Below are positions 44,501-56,200 of a stretch of DNA of 64,000 bases, piece after piece (the stretch's first letter is position 1; each line of letters opens with the position of its first letter). A program made the position numbers and the translations under genes. Under the pieces are notes generated by a model. The model saw nothing but the letters and a program-made list of their open reading frames with translations, made no database searches and was not told the DNA's origin. Origin of the DNA: Agelas oroides (Eukaryota; Porifera; Demospongiae; Agelasida; Agelasidae); assembly GCA_949130485.1 (NCBI GenBank), contig OX422190.1:7904167-7968166 (forward strand), written 5' to 3'.

Positions 44501-47415
44501 GCAGAATCATGTTCCAGTGTTACATAAAAGCTGGCCATGGCCAAAATGCATCCTGTACAATACCGTAGGACTGGTTTTAATTGCGATGGTCTAATAATTG
44601 CGAAGTGCGAGTTTTTTAGTTTAGTTTGCAAAAATTGTAACGCAAAAAGTAATCAATGAAGCATTAGTGTTGCGAACGGCGTACCAAACGAACGTTAACC
44701 AGCCGTCACGAGTCTTTGTTGATACTTGAAGCCAGTGACGATACGTTGCCGACAACAATGCCACATGTTCGAATTGCAACTGCATCGTCAGCATCGTCTT
44801 CGATATTTACGGGTAGTTTATCTCCCACCAAAGGGGTCCATACTTGTTTGTAACTATGATGGCCACGAACAACACTCACTAGGCAGTACTCTCAGGCATG
44901 ATGACTTGACTTGCCATCTTTTCTAGCTCTCTGTGCTGCCATGGTCACTTGAGGTCTGCCTATTTTCAGGTTGGTGTGGTTTATGTCAAGTTGGATCACC
45001 TCCTCTCCTCCTTTTCACTGTACAGTGTACCTGAGGTCATCCCCCAAGGTGTGTCTTGAGAGGCTGCAGAGAAGAGGGAGGACAGAGGAGAAGCCAGTGA
45101 CACTGGTGAGGATCGAGTCTGAATGATCAATTTGTTCTAATGTACAGTCTGGGGGGAAAGAGAGAAGTGTTCTGTTCATTCACATACACGCTTGTTTGTA
45201 GTAGCTCTCCTCCTTCCATCAAAGTAGGTGATTTATGTGTACACCTCCCCTCTCTTTTCTCATGCACACGTCCCCTCTCTTCTCTCATGTGTTCAGGACT
45301 ATCTCAAGTCCCTACATGATCGCTATGAGGAATGGCTTGGAAATGAGAAGCACCACAGTTGGCATGGCAATGCACCCATTCTGGTATGTACACGAATACT
45401 TTCTTGGAATAGTGGACTACCACAATATTGACAACTTTTGTGCAATGTTTCAAAGCAACTACCGTAAACTGGTTATTAAGCGCACCTTGCTATTAGGCGC
45501 TTTATTACAGCGTACAGTCTTCCTGGTACATGGCATCATTTATTTAGCGCATGTGCAAAATAAATAAAGTACATGATAGCGGCAAGAGATCGAGTGAAAT
45601 CCATGGCATCAAGAGCACGCAGCACACTCGATGGTCATCCTGAAGTCAACCAAAGAAGAGCTATAGGTTTTACCCGCTTCTGGCTAACAAGGCCTAACAC
45701 GAAGCTCACAAGCCACACTCTATGCAGCTTACGAGAGATTTCTAGCCTCCCTTTTAATATCGGGACCCACGCGTGGAGCCCCGCATGAATACACGATGGA
45801 TCCTCTCTTTGAGGAGGATGGAATCTGCTGATTTTATGTTGATACTCACCAGGTGAGCGCGTCTTACGATCTACTGAACAGCGCCAGAGAGCTACGTATC
45901 ATGTCAATACCTATTGAGCGTGGCTTTAATTATTGAATTCTTTATTTAGCGCATATCCTCTATTAGGCGCATGTTTGCTTACCACTTACGCTCATAAGTG
46001 CATGCGCTTATTAACCAGAGTCGATGGTAATTTGCAAATTTCACTGTGGTACAGTACACCCTCATAATAGACTGTGGTCATTAATATTCATATTTGAAAA
46101 AAGTTTTTACTTGTACACATAATTACAGCTACGGCATACTTTGCCATGGATTTTTGAGCAATGTGGCGTTAGGTCAAATTGTGAAAAGAGATGACACTAA
46201 CTATTGATCAGCAGCTAGAGCTGCTTGACCACATTGGAAACAAGTTGTTTTGTTGTCAAGTGACTTGTCTACAATACAAATTATGAAACTTCAGTAACAA
46301 ATTTAACAAACGGGACATTTTTTGAAGCTACAGTAAAACCTCCGAACAAAGGACACATTGGGGACGGGCCATTTGTCCCTTGTAGAGAGGTTGTCCTCTT
46401 CTCAGAGGTTTTCTCTAAACCTATTAGAAAGTCCAAAAAACTAACACTTAAAGGCATTATTACAGTATATTCTGTGCATATATTTTTCATTTTGATGGTT
46501 TTTTCAATTGCAAGATGGCAAGAGCAATACTACTTGCATAAAAAAGGTGCCATTATGACATATATTGTTTGCGAGTACAGTGGAAAGGACCACTGCTGCA
46601 TATCCGGAATACGGAGGTATCGTTATGGGCATTTGGTATACTTCCGGTAGGCATGGTAATGTGTGCTTGGGCCTGTTGAACACAATGAGGTCGCATTTTC
46701 GGACCTCTCCGTTGCTGTACCAAGGCGAGAAAGGCTAGCACGATGAGCAACAGTGCTAATGTAATGCCTAGTCTTTGAATCTAGCGATGGTGCCGCACAA
46801 TCTTACGAAAGTGGTTGACAAGCGTTCGCATTGTGTACAAAACTATTGGTGGGTGTAGTTACACTGTCCATTTTCGGAGGTAATTTTGTATTGGATAAGG
46901 TACGTCTGGGGCTCATCAGTCTCCGTTGTACGGAGTTGAGAGGTGTCCGCTTCTCGGAGGGTCGATAGTTTTATGGTAAATTCAATTGGGGGCAAGTGAT
47001 CTGTCCGCTGTAGAGAGGTAGTCCGCTTTTCGGAGGGTCTGTTATTAAAGGTTTTACTATATTGGTACAAGGCTCTTTGGATAGCGAGGGTTTACTATTT
47101 CACAAAGAAGACATCCTCCACGGTACTGTAGGTAAGCTCAGCATTCTGTTCCTTCAACTGCAATAGGGTTAGGGTACCTCGAGCATTTCAGCATTTTTCA
47201 TTTCCAGTTCCGTCTGGACATGGGCGTGAACAAGTGAGCTAGCAATGGAACTGTCCATCCATCCACTGTTGTAGTGTTTCCCCTTGTAGGTCATTGATGG
47301 TGATGAGGACTCGACTCTGAACCGAACAGTGCACAGCAAACACTGTAAAAACATCCTACACAAACTTGGGTTTCAGGACCAGAGGACAACAGTTGTGTTA
47401 GGAGAGACACATTAG
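38557..47415 (+). CDS. Deoxynucleoside kinase, TK2/dNK-like (9 exons)
   Basis: Phosphorylates deoxynucleosides for dNTP salvage. Exons: 38557-38637, 40028-40102, 40897-40950, 41615-41704, 42044-42117, 43238-43326, 45026-45105, 45297-45383, 47290-47415. All joins keep frame and use GT-AG; 756 nt, 251 aa. Visible motifs: P-loop GNIASGKS (32-39), EPVDKW (56-61), the substrate-site segment RWGYLFQSY in exon 4, ERSVFSARY (108-116), and the lid with RLQRRGR (167-173). FVENL and DLIVYLR match TK2 and insect dNK better than dCK/dGK as remembered. There is no obvious mitochondrial presequence: the N-terminus is charged and has acidic residues. Introns hold several MITEs and C/T-rich minisatellites. 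The NAD kinase starts 626 bp downstream. Confidence 0.88.
40288..40820. mobile_element. 533-bp TA-flanked MITE in kinase intron 2
   Basis: Left end CCGTAAGCTGCTGAAAATAT and right end inverted (ATTTTTGGGAGCTTACGG), with TA at both flanks. It shares the CCGTA...ACGCCC pattern with 29703-30488. It ends 76 bp before the exon 3 acceptor. Confidence 0.7.
41860..42040 (+). repeat. C/T-rich tract abutting exon 5 acceptor
   Basis: About 180 bp almost purely of C and T (CTCCCT, TTCCCC units) directly before the acceptor of kinase exon 5, forming an extreme polypyrimidine tract. Confidence 0.8.
42128..42530 (+). repeat. Minisatellite of TCTCATTCCCAGACCTCC units
   Basis: About 14 units of 27-30 bp (TCTCATTCCCAGACCTCCTG then CTCCTTCAG) begin about 10 bp after the exon 5 donor. 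The unit resembles half of the TAGCCTCGTTCCCAGGC hairpin ends, so it may have expanded from such an end. Confidence 0.85.
43575..43790 (+). repeat. ~215-bp repeat, relative of 16745-16980
   Basis: TCCGGAATATGGAGG, TTGTTGAACATGACGAGGC and AAGAAAGGCTAGTACAATGAG match the order at 16745-16980 and 46600-46830, with more divergence. Kinase intron 6. Confidence 0.6.
43802..43840. mobile_element. 39-bp hairpin MITE, TAGCCTCGTTCCC family
   Basis: TAGCCTCGTTCCC...GAACGAGGCTA, flanked by CTAACGAGG (43793-43801) and CTAAAGCGG (43841-43849), a 7/9 match read as an aged 9-bp duplication. Confidence 0.6.
43965..44345 (+). repeat. Repeat shared with 61357-61780
   Basis: AAATTAAATAATTTGAG, AGTTCCTGGCCTTCAGTTC, ACAGCTGCAGCAACAAAAA-like and AATAAACTGACTGGGACAAC occur in the same order in this intron and in the last NAD kinase intron, about 80% alike by eye. 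Confidence 0.65.
45472..46027. mobile_element. 556-bp TA-flanked element in kinase intron 8
   Basis: Left CCGTAAACTGGTTATTAAGC, right inverted GCGCTTATTAACCAGAGTCG with a 3-nt shift, and TA flanks. Internal GCGC(A/C)T...TTAGGCGC motifs recur. It begins 88 bp after the exon 8 donor. Confidence 0.55.
46331..47059. mobile_element. 729-bp TA-flanked element with CAGTAAAACCT ends
   Basis: Left CAGTAAAACCTCCGAACAAA, right inverted AAAGGTTTTACTA, TA both sides, Tc1/mariner-like ends. GAGAGGT.GTCC.CTTCTC.GAGG repeats occur inside at both ends. It contains the nested ~230-bp repeat (46600-46830) and is related to the palindrome spacer at 14917-15159. Confidence 0.6.
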
Positions 47416-48041
47416 ACCACGTCACAGTTAAATGTGTATATACCTATATAGCTGTGTATATAATATTATTACCATTTGAGGTGTGCATGTATTTCTTAAC
47501 TGGACGGACAAGATACACTGTTACATTTAGGTCTGTTGTATATAGCACTATACACTGCATTGTTATGCTGGTCATCCCACTTACGAATAACATCCATACT
47601 GTTGTTTAATACTTTTACATTAATTTCGTTGTATGCTCATTGCAGTAAAACATTGTAGAAGGTACTATATGCTGGTCATCATGATTATAATAGTATGACA
47701 TGTGCTGTTTTGTTGCCTTGTTCCAAGGCCTTTGCCGTAGGTATTCTAAGGTCACATTTATTCCTGCATGACAAAGAACATTGACTGTGTGTGTGCAATG
47801 TGTATGCATGAACAATCAGTGTATGTAGAATCAAAGCAGTGCACATTTGCATGTAACAGTGAGCGTGGGAAGTTGTGGGTTGATGTGGGGGGAAATCCCT
47901 TAGAAAAACACCGCAGCCCTGACATATTTACCTTTGATGTGGGCGTTGTCCGTAGTGGAAACGCTCACTAGTAGCACTGATCTTCCGTCCTTGTACTTGG
48001 TGACTGAAACTTCAAACGTGTGGCGCTCAACCTCCCCCAAA

Positions 48042-51000
48042 ATGGCTCAGGATCGAAGGAAACAGTTGCTGTCTTTCAAGTACAACCAACGGTAAGGCTC
48101 TGCGGTAATTCACAAAGTCCATCGTAAATACACGTAGCTACAGGGTTGAACTAACCCCTAGCTATGCTGCATTACATATTTGAATTTAGCTGGGGTGCGT
48201 AGTTATGTACTAGCCTAGTTCCCAGTCCCAGTTTAAGACTGTGAGTGTTATACAGGCATCTCAACTTGTGGACATAGAAGACTGTACGCATGCTAATTAC
48301 TGGTACCTCACCCCCTCGCTTACTCACCATTTCTCCCGTCCCCCTCCTCCCTCCCCTCCCTCCCTCCCTCCCTCCCTCCCTCCCTCCCTCCCTCCCTCCC
48401 TCCCTCCCTCCCTCCCTCCCTCCCTCCCTCCCTCCCTCCCTCCCTCCCTCCCTCCCTCCCTCCTCCTCCCTCCCTCCTCCTCCCTCCCTCCCTCCCTCCC
48501 TCTCCCTCCCTCCCTCCCTCCCTCCCTCCCTCTTCCTCCCTCCCTCCCTCCCCTTCCCTCCCTCCCTCCCTCCCTCCCTCCCTCCCTCCCTCCCTCCCTC
48601 CCTCCCTCCCTCCCTCCCTCCCTCCCTCCCTCCCTCCCTCCCTCCCTCCCTCCCTCCCTCCCCTTCCCTCCCTCCCTCTCCCTCCCTCATTTCCTCCTCT
48701 TCTTTCTCATACAGATCACAACTGAACTTTTCCGTAGATGGACTGTACGGTCCAAAAGCTCAGATACTGGAAAACCTCCACCAAAGAACGTGAGTGAAGT
48801 ACCCCTTTAACTGGCTTCTTTTAACCTTTGACCCTTGAATGCCAACTTATGATGTCCATTGCTTGGGAGATAGACTCTGCACCAATGGAAATGGTGCGAT
48901 GGAGGGTGGGGGGTTAGTTTCATGCACAGGGTTGAATGTACATGTTGCCCTTTGTACAAAAGGCCTTGATTGGCACTGTGAAGGCCATTTCTCGTTTTGT
49001 TTTCACAAATGAGCCCAGAGAACATTGGCTTAGGTAACACTCCTCTCACTTTGTGTAGGCAGTTTTCAATCTCAATAGGTTTTCGAAAACCTATACATAC
49101 ATTCTATGAGGCCTGTGCCACAAGGCCCAAGTCCACTATATTTCTTGTGGTGCCCTTGTAAGAGTGAGATTCATGGCCACTGTATTCCATGGACAATTAA
49201 CCTAGCTGGAGAGATTTTTGTGATGTGATAGGTCATCAGATCAGTTGGCACTGCACTGACAAGAAAGTAATTGCATGGCCAAACATTCTACTAACAACCT
49301 AGAGAGGGTTCAACCCTAGCCTCGTACACATGGCCTCGGTACGAGGCTAGTTCAACCCTTGCTTTTGCAATCAATGCATTAGTCTCGTTCCCAGATTCTC
49401 CCCACTAAGGAGAGCCCTGGAACGAGGCTAGCAATGTGGCTGCATGGCTTCATAACACAAATAAGGGGTGGAAACCATCCCAGGGGTGTGCACTGGAAAG
49501 AAGGATGCCAGGAATAAGCCATACAGTCTTGCCAACTGAGCCCTGTAAAAGGATCACAAAAGTTTGGGACACCAAGTTTGGATTCAGCTGAATTTTAGGT
49601 ACATAGCTGCTGTCAGAGGGTCAATGTCCCCCTAACCCAATATTTCCCCCTGTATGTGTAGTTGGTGTAGCCTCGTTCCAAGGCTCCTGGGAATAAAGAT
49701 ATGGTTGGTTCGCAAAGCATGCATACATGTGCACACTTCTTCAAAACCATAGCACAACCTCCCAATAGATATTATTTGTGGAATAGACATAGCAGCCAGA
49801 TAAGCACTGCACTACACGCGACACTCATTGTGCCTTGGTGCACGACACTATATAACAGCTTGTTTTACCTTCGTTGTGAAGCTTGCATTGTCAGTAGAAG
49901 TAACCTTGTGTCTCAAGCTACCGTACAACAGGGAGAGCGAGACCTGAAATGCATGATGTCAGCTGTTTGGCAGCTTAAAACGACTTCTGGTTGGCAATAA
50001 TAGTGGGTGTGGCTTTGCTAAAGGCATTTAGTTAACTGACATATGTTTGAATATCTGAAGTTTGGATAAGTGACTTTCTACTGTATGCACACTGTGGTCA
50101 GCGAATGATATCCTGATGCACACTGGCTACATGTATGTTGACACATACCATACTTCTATGTTGTAGCGCAGAAACTGTAGCAACTGTAAACTGTCTTTAG
50201 GTGTACAAGAATGTCACCCACACAGTAAAGTTATGAATACATGCAGCTAGGCAATAAGACTTGCATAGAAGAATAGACTCTGTTACCAGTAGTCTGTCAG
50301 TCAGTGCAATGACATAGGTGTCACTGGGACCACATCAAGAGAGTGTGTTACGCTGTTGTTAGCGAATAATTTACTGTGTTATTATGTAGTGGTTGTAGCT
50401 TGTTAATTAAGGGTAGAAAACCGTAGCAACCAATGTAGTCTTGGAACCAGACCCTAACCCTAACCCTCCTCCTCCTCCTCCTCTGTGTGCGAGGGTCTGG
50501 TTCCAACTTCCAAGACCAATGGTAAATATTTCAGAAATGCATTTGGTTCATATTAGGTATACAAGTATGAAGTATATGTACACAACACTCGCATCAAAAT
50601 TGATCTATAAATAACTAAACGTTACCCTGCATAATGCTGCATAACACCAGACAGAGTTGCCACTCCAGAGCCTGGATATGAGACTATACACTGTGATTTG
50701 CTTGGCCGTGTTGACACTGTAGCTTGTTTATTGTAGTACAAAAAAACCATAGCAGCCAACGGTGAAATGTAATTACTTTTCATTAGCTGTACAGGTGCCA
50801 ACAATGTAACACCACAGTATACCACCTGGCCTGATACACCACTGTGTACACAGTGTACAGTCATGAATACATGCAGCTCAATTTGTGCAGGAGGAGGGGG
50901 AGGGGAGGGGAGGGAAGGGTTTGAGGAGGGTTTGATTGCTAGCTACTATGTGCGTAGATTGTGCAGTATTGTGGAGGAGGGGAAGGGGAGGGGACTACTA

Positions 51001-53206
51001 CTATGTACATACAACAGTGTGCAGTATTGTGGAGGAGGGGAAGGGGAGGGGACTACTACTATGTACATACAACAGTGTGCAGTATTGTGGAGGAGGGGAA
51101 GGGGAGGGGACTACTACTATGTACATACAACAGTGTGCAGTATTGTGGAGGAGGGGAAGGGGAGGGGACTACTACTATGTACATACAACAGTGTGCAGTA
51201 TTGTGGAGGAGGGGAAGGGGAGGGGACTACTACTATGTACATACAACAGTGTGCAGTATTGTGGAGGAGGGGAAGGGGAGGGGACTACTACTATGTACAT
51301 ACAACAGTGTGCAGTATTGTGGAGGAGGGGAAGGGGAGGGGACTACTACTATGTACATACAACAGTGTGCAGTATTGTGGAGGAGGGGAAGGGGAGGGGA
51401 CTACTACTATGTACATACAACAGTGTGCAGTATTGTGGAGGAGGGGAAGGGGAGGGGACTACTACTATGTACATACAACAGTGTGCAGTATTGTGGAGGA
51501 GGGGAAGGGGAGGGGACTACTACTATGTACATACAACAGTGTGCAGTATTGTGGAGGAGGGGAAGGGGAGGGGACTACTACTATGTACATACAACAGTGT
51601 GCAGTATTGTGGAGGAGGGGAAGGGGAGGGGACTACTACTATGTACATACAACAGTGTGCAGTATTGTGGAGGAGGGGAAGGGGAGGGGACTACTACTAT
51701 GTACATACAACAGTGTGCAGTATTGTGGAGGAGGGGAAGGGGAGGGGACTACTACTATGTACATACAACAGTGTGCAGTATTGTGGAGGAGGGGAAGGGG
51801 AGGGGACTACTACTATGTACATACAACAGTGTGCAGTATTGTGGAGGAGGGGAAGGGGAGGGGACTACTACTATGTACATACAACAGTGTGCAGTATTGT
51901 GGAGGAGGGGAAGGGGAGGGGACTACTACTATGTACATACAACAGTGTGCAGTATTGTGGAGGAGGGGAAGGGGAGGGGACTACTACTATGTACATACAA
52001 CAGTGTGCAGTATTGTGGAGGAGGGGAAGGGGAGGGGACTACTACTATGTACATACAACAGTGTGCAGTATTGTGGAGGAGGGGAAGGGGAGGGGACTAC
52101 TACTATGTACATACAACAGTGTGCAGTATTGTGGAGGAGGGGAAGGGGAGGGGACTACTACTATGTACATACAACAGTGTGCAGTATTGTGGAGGAGGGG
52201 AAGGGGAGGGGACTACTACTATGTACATACAACAGTGTGCAGCATTGTGGAGGAGGGGAAGGGGAGGGGAGGGTTTTGAGCACTACTACTATGTACATAC
52301 AACAGTGTGCAGTATTGTGGAAGAGAGTCTGATTGACAAGGTGTATACCAGCAGAGAATGCAGCTGGTGTTGATCTATAGATTTGGTGTTGATCTATAGA
52401 TTTGGCTGTGTTGAGATGTAGTATTTTATACCTGGGTTAGCTGTGAAATGAAATTTGACTCACTGTCACTGTTCAGGTGAAAATAGAGGTAAGTAGATGG
52501 CTGGCAGTCACCGGAAACTGAACCCAAGGTTCCCTGGCTTGAGCCGCCAGTGCTTTAACACTAAGCTATGACCACTGGACAACCGTTAGCCCTAACAATC
52601 CGCTATATGTACTGCACAGGTGCCTCAGTCACACAGCCAGCAGTCACTCAGCATATGCCGTGGCTTTTGACTTCTCTGATTTGCTTCATTCCAACTGAGA
52701 CAAGATGTTCAAGCAAGCTTTGTCTTTGGTCAACACCATATCTTTTTGCTATTTGATTCATACACTGTATCTCAGATTAAAAGGTGCTTTCTAGAGTGGT
52801 GAAATGGAGGTGCTTTACTGCTAGGAGTACACTTGTGCATCATGCTATTCACCACTACATATGCTCATGCATGGTGGACTGATCTATTGTACAGGGTAGC
52901 TGGCTGTTGGCTCTCCCTAGCCTCGTTCCCGGGCTCTCCCTAGTCTTGTTCCCGGGCTCTCCCTAGTCTCGTTCCCGGGCTCTCCCTAGCCTTGTCCCTG
53001 GTCTTGTTCCCGGGCTCTCCCTATACTAGTCTCGTTCCCGGGCTCTCCCTAGCCTTGTCCCCGGGCTCTCCCTAGTCTCGTTCCCAGGATCTCTCTAGCC
53101 TCGTCCCCAGGATCTCCCTAGCCTCGTCCCCAGGATCTCCCTAGTCTCGTTCCTGAGCTCTCTCCTCAAAGGAGAGGAGAGCCTGGGAACACACACATGC
53201 ATGCAT

Positions 53207-53275
<69 letters not shown>

Positions 53276-56200
53276 CTCTCTCTCTCTCTCTGAGTTTACA
53301 TATAACAACATTAACCAAAATTAGATAACTTATAGGTAACATAACACCCAACTAATTAGCAATCATATCATAGGTCTTCCTAAGAGACAAGTCATACAAG
53401 TAGCCTCGTTCCCAGGCTACCGTACTGCAAGCGACGGATAGCTGGGCGGGGCCTGGGAACGAGGCTATCATGCAAGTATACCTCTGGCATTGCTACTACT
53501 TTCATTTTGCTGGTCTGTAAACAAAAACAATACTCACTTGATTCTCAGAGATTCACGTTAAAGGTCAATATAGCTGTGACAGTCTACAGTCATTTAGCTA
53601 CCAAGACACCAGTGACTCAAAGCATGTGTAAGATATTGCATGTAGTGAGCCTACATGTTCCAAGCCCATGTCTCGACTACCAGACTAAGTTGGACTATAC
53701 CATGAAAGTAAAATATTATAAAACACACACACACACACACACACGCACACACACACACACACACACACCCACACCCACACCAACCACACCAGGCGTGACC
53801 ATATTCTGAAGGAGAGTGAGAGAGAAGACCCTGCATGTGAGCACCACTTGCACTGGTCTGCCCCTCCGGAGATGGTGCTTGTTGTGAAGAAGTTCAGAGA
53901 TGAGGAGGTGACACAGAGGTTTAAGGAACTCACCACCTGGCTTGTGAAGGTGTGTGTGTGTGTGTTGTGTGTGTGTGTGTGTGTGTGTGTGTTGTGTGTG
54001 TGTGTGTGTGTGTGTGTCCCACTTTCCTCTCCTCCCTCCCCCACTCTCCCCCTCCTCATCTCCCCTTTCCATTTCTCCTAGCTTCCACTTGTCCTCCCCT
54101 CCAACTTCGATTCCTCTTTTCACTCTCCTCGTTTCCCTTTTTCTCTCCCCCCCACCTCTCACTTCCCCTGTTCTTCCCTTTCCCTCTCTCCCCCATTCTT
54201 CTCTCCACTTGCATTTTTTCCCACCCGCTCCCCTCCTTCTCTCGCCACCCACTAGGAATGCCGTCTCCAGGTGACAGTGGAGCCCTCCGTCATGGAGGAA
54301 AAGAGCATCACAAGAGATCAAAGCTTCACAGAGGTCAGAGAGAGCTTGCACACATGGGATGCAAAGGATGAACGTACGTCTGTGTACCATGTCCATCATC
54401 ATTTATAGTTCATGTAGCCTCACTTTCAGATTCTTTCTCCCCAAGCTTTCATTGCATGCAGCTTGGGGGCATGAGAGCCTGGGAACGAGACTATAGTTTG
54501 TGTATGACAGCCTACCTTGTCTGTATTGATGTACACCTTGAGCTGTAGTTAGCATGACTGTTTTTTTCCCTCTCTCCCCATATTTTTTTTTTTTTTTGCA
54601 ACTCAAAAATCACTTGTGAAAATTAAATCTGGGAAATTTTTCATCTCCATCAGCGAGTAGATCATGTTCACTACTTTAAATTATTTTACCTTATCTGTAT
54701 TGATGTACGTCTCAAGCTGTAGTTAGCATACATCGATGTAGCCTTGTTCCCTGGCCCCGCCCTTGCAGTATGATAGGCAGAGCCTGGGAACAAGGCTGGT
54801 ATCGATGTACTTCTCAAGCTGTTTTCCTTTGCCATCTGATGTTCATCAGTGGCACTGATAGTTTATCTCAACACCTCACTGCAGGTTTACGAGAATCCTC
54901 TCTAAAGGAAGTTGACTTTATCATCTGCGTCGGAGGGGATGGTACTTTGCTGTACACATCCTCCTTGTTCCAGGTAATGTGGGAGGAAGTGGATCGCTGG
55001 TCCAGGATTATTTCACTGGTCCCTTGTCAGTGTACAAGAAGAATTACAGGACTGTAGGCCAGGCCTCCTTCCCTTTTACTCACCCTCTGCTCCCTCTCTA
55101 CCTCCCTCTGTTCCTCCCTCCGCTCCTCCCTCTGCTCCTCCCTCTCTCTGCTCCTCCCTCTCTCCGCTCCTCCCTCTCTCCGCTCCTCCCTCTGCTCCGC
55201 TCCTCCCTCTGTTCCTCCCTCTGCTCCGCTCCTCCCTCTGTTCCTCCCTCTCTCCGCTCCTCCCTCTGTTCTTCCCTCCCTCTGTTCCTCCCTCTCTCCG
55301 CTCCTCCCTCTGTTCCTCCCTCTCTCCGCTCCTCCCTCTGTTCTTCCCTCCCTATGCTCTGCTCCTCCCTCTGTTCCGCTCCTCCCTCTGTTCCTCCCTC
55401 TGTTCCTCCCTCTGTTCTTCCCTCCCTCCGTTCCTCCCTCTCTCCGCTCCTCCCTCTGCTCCTCCCTCTCTCCTCCCTCTCTCCGCTCCTTCTTTTGTCT
55501 CTTCCTTCTTACCTCTCTCTGTACACACCTTAGGTGGGAGGGAGGGAGGGAGGGAGGGAAGGAGGGAGGGAGGGAGGGAGGGAGGGAGGGAGGGACAGAA
55601 AAAAAGAAGGCTCCCCTTCCCCCATCTCTTTCCTTTCCTACATGTACATGTATGTCCATCCCTGCATACCTCCACATTTTCTCTCTCCTTCCCTTCCCCC
55701 CCTTCCCGCTCCCTCCCTCCTCTCTCAATACTTTACACAATCATCATCTTTTCCCCCTTCTCCCTCAGGAGACCATCCCCCCCATTGTCTCCTTCTACAT
55801 GGGTTCGTTAGGCTTCCTTACTCCATTTCAGTTCAAGAACTACAAGGAAGATATCGCTCGAGTTCTTAAAGGTGAGTATGCATAGTATGTACCGTATTTC
55901 TTTGATCAGATGGTGTGGCTACTATTTTTTTCGCTGCTTGTTTTTGTGTGGCTATACTATTCAAGGGCGGCGTTTATTTCCTTGAGATATCAACGATGGC
56001 TGGATGAGGCACATACGAGTAATACAGTGACGACTGTTAGACGCTATCAGTAGTACGCACAGCCTCTCAGTCCTGCTGTCAGCCGTGGAAATGAGTCGTA
56101 CAACATGAACAGTCCTAGCACTAGCCTGTTGATCGTCGTCACAAATTATTCGCAATCGTGTTCATGTGGCGCGTATACTAGCCGCGGCTACTATTCGAGG

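Noticed and set aside
48172-48810. PPSLPPS- and GREGGREG-rich frames
   Set aside because: By-products of the CCCT microsatellite.
50863-52373. Three overlapping plus-strand reading frames of 447-489 codons
   Set aside because: All are produced by the 58-bp repeat, lie in an NADK intron and have no non-repeat domain.
53507-54402. CVCVCV- and HTHTHT-rich frames
   Set aside because: By-products of AC/GT microsatellites around NADK exon 3; only 53793-53949 and 54256-54373 are coding.
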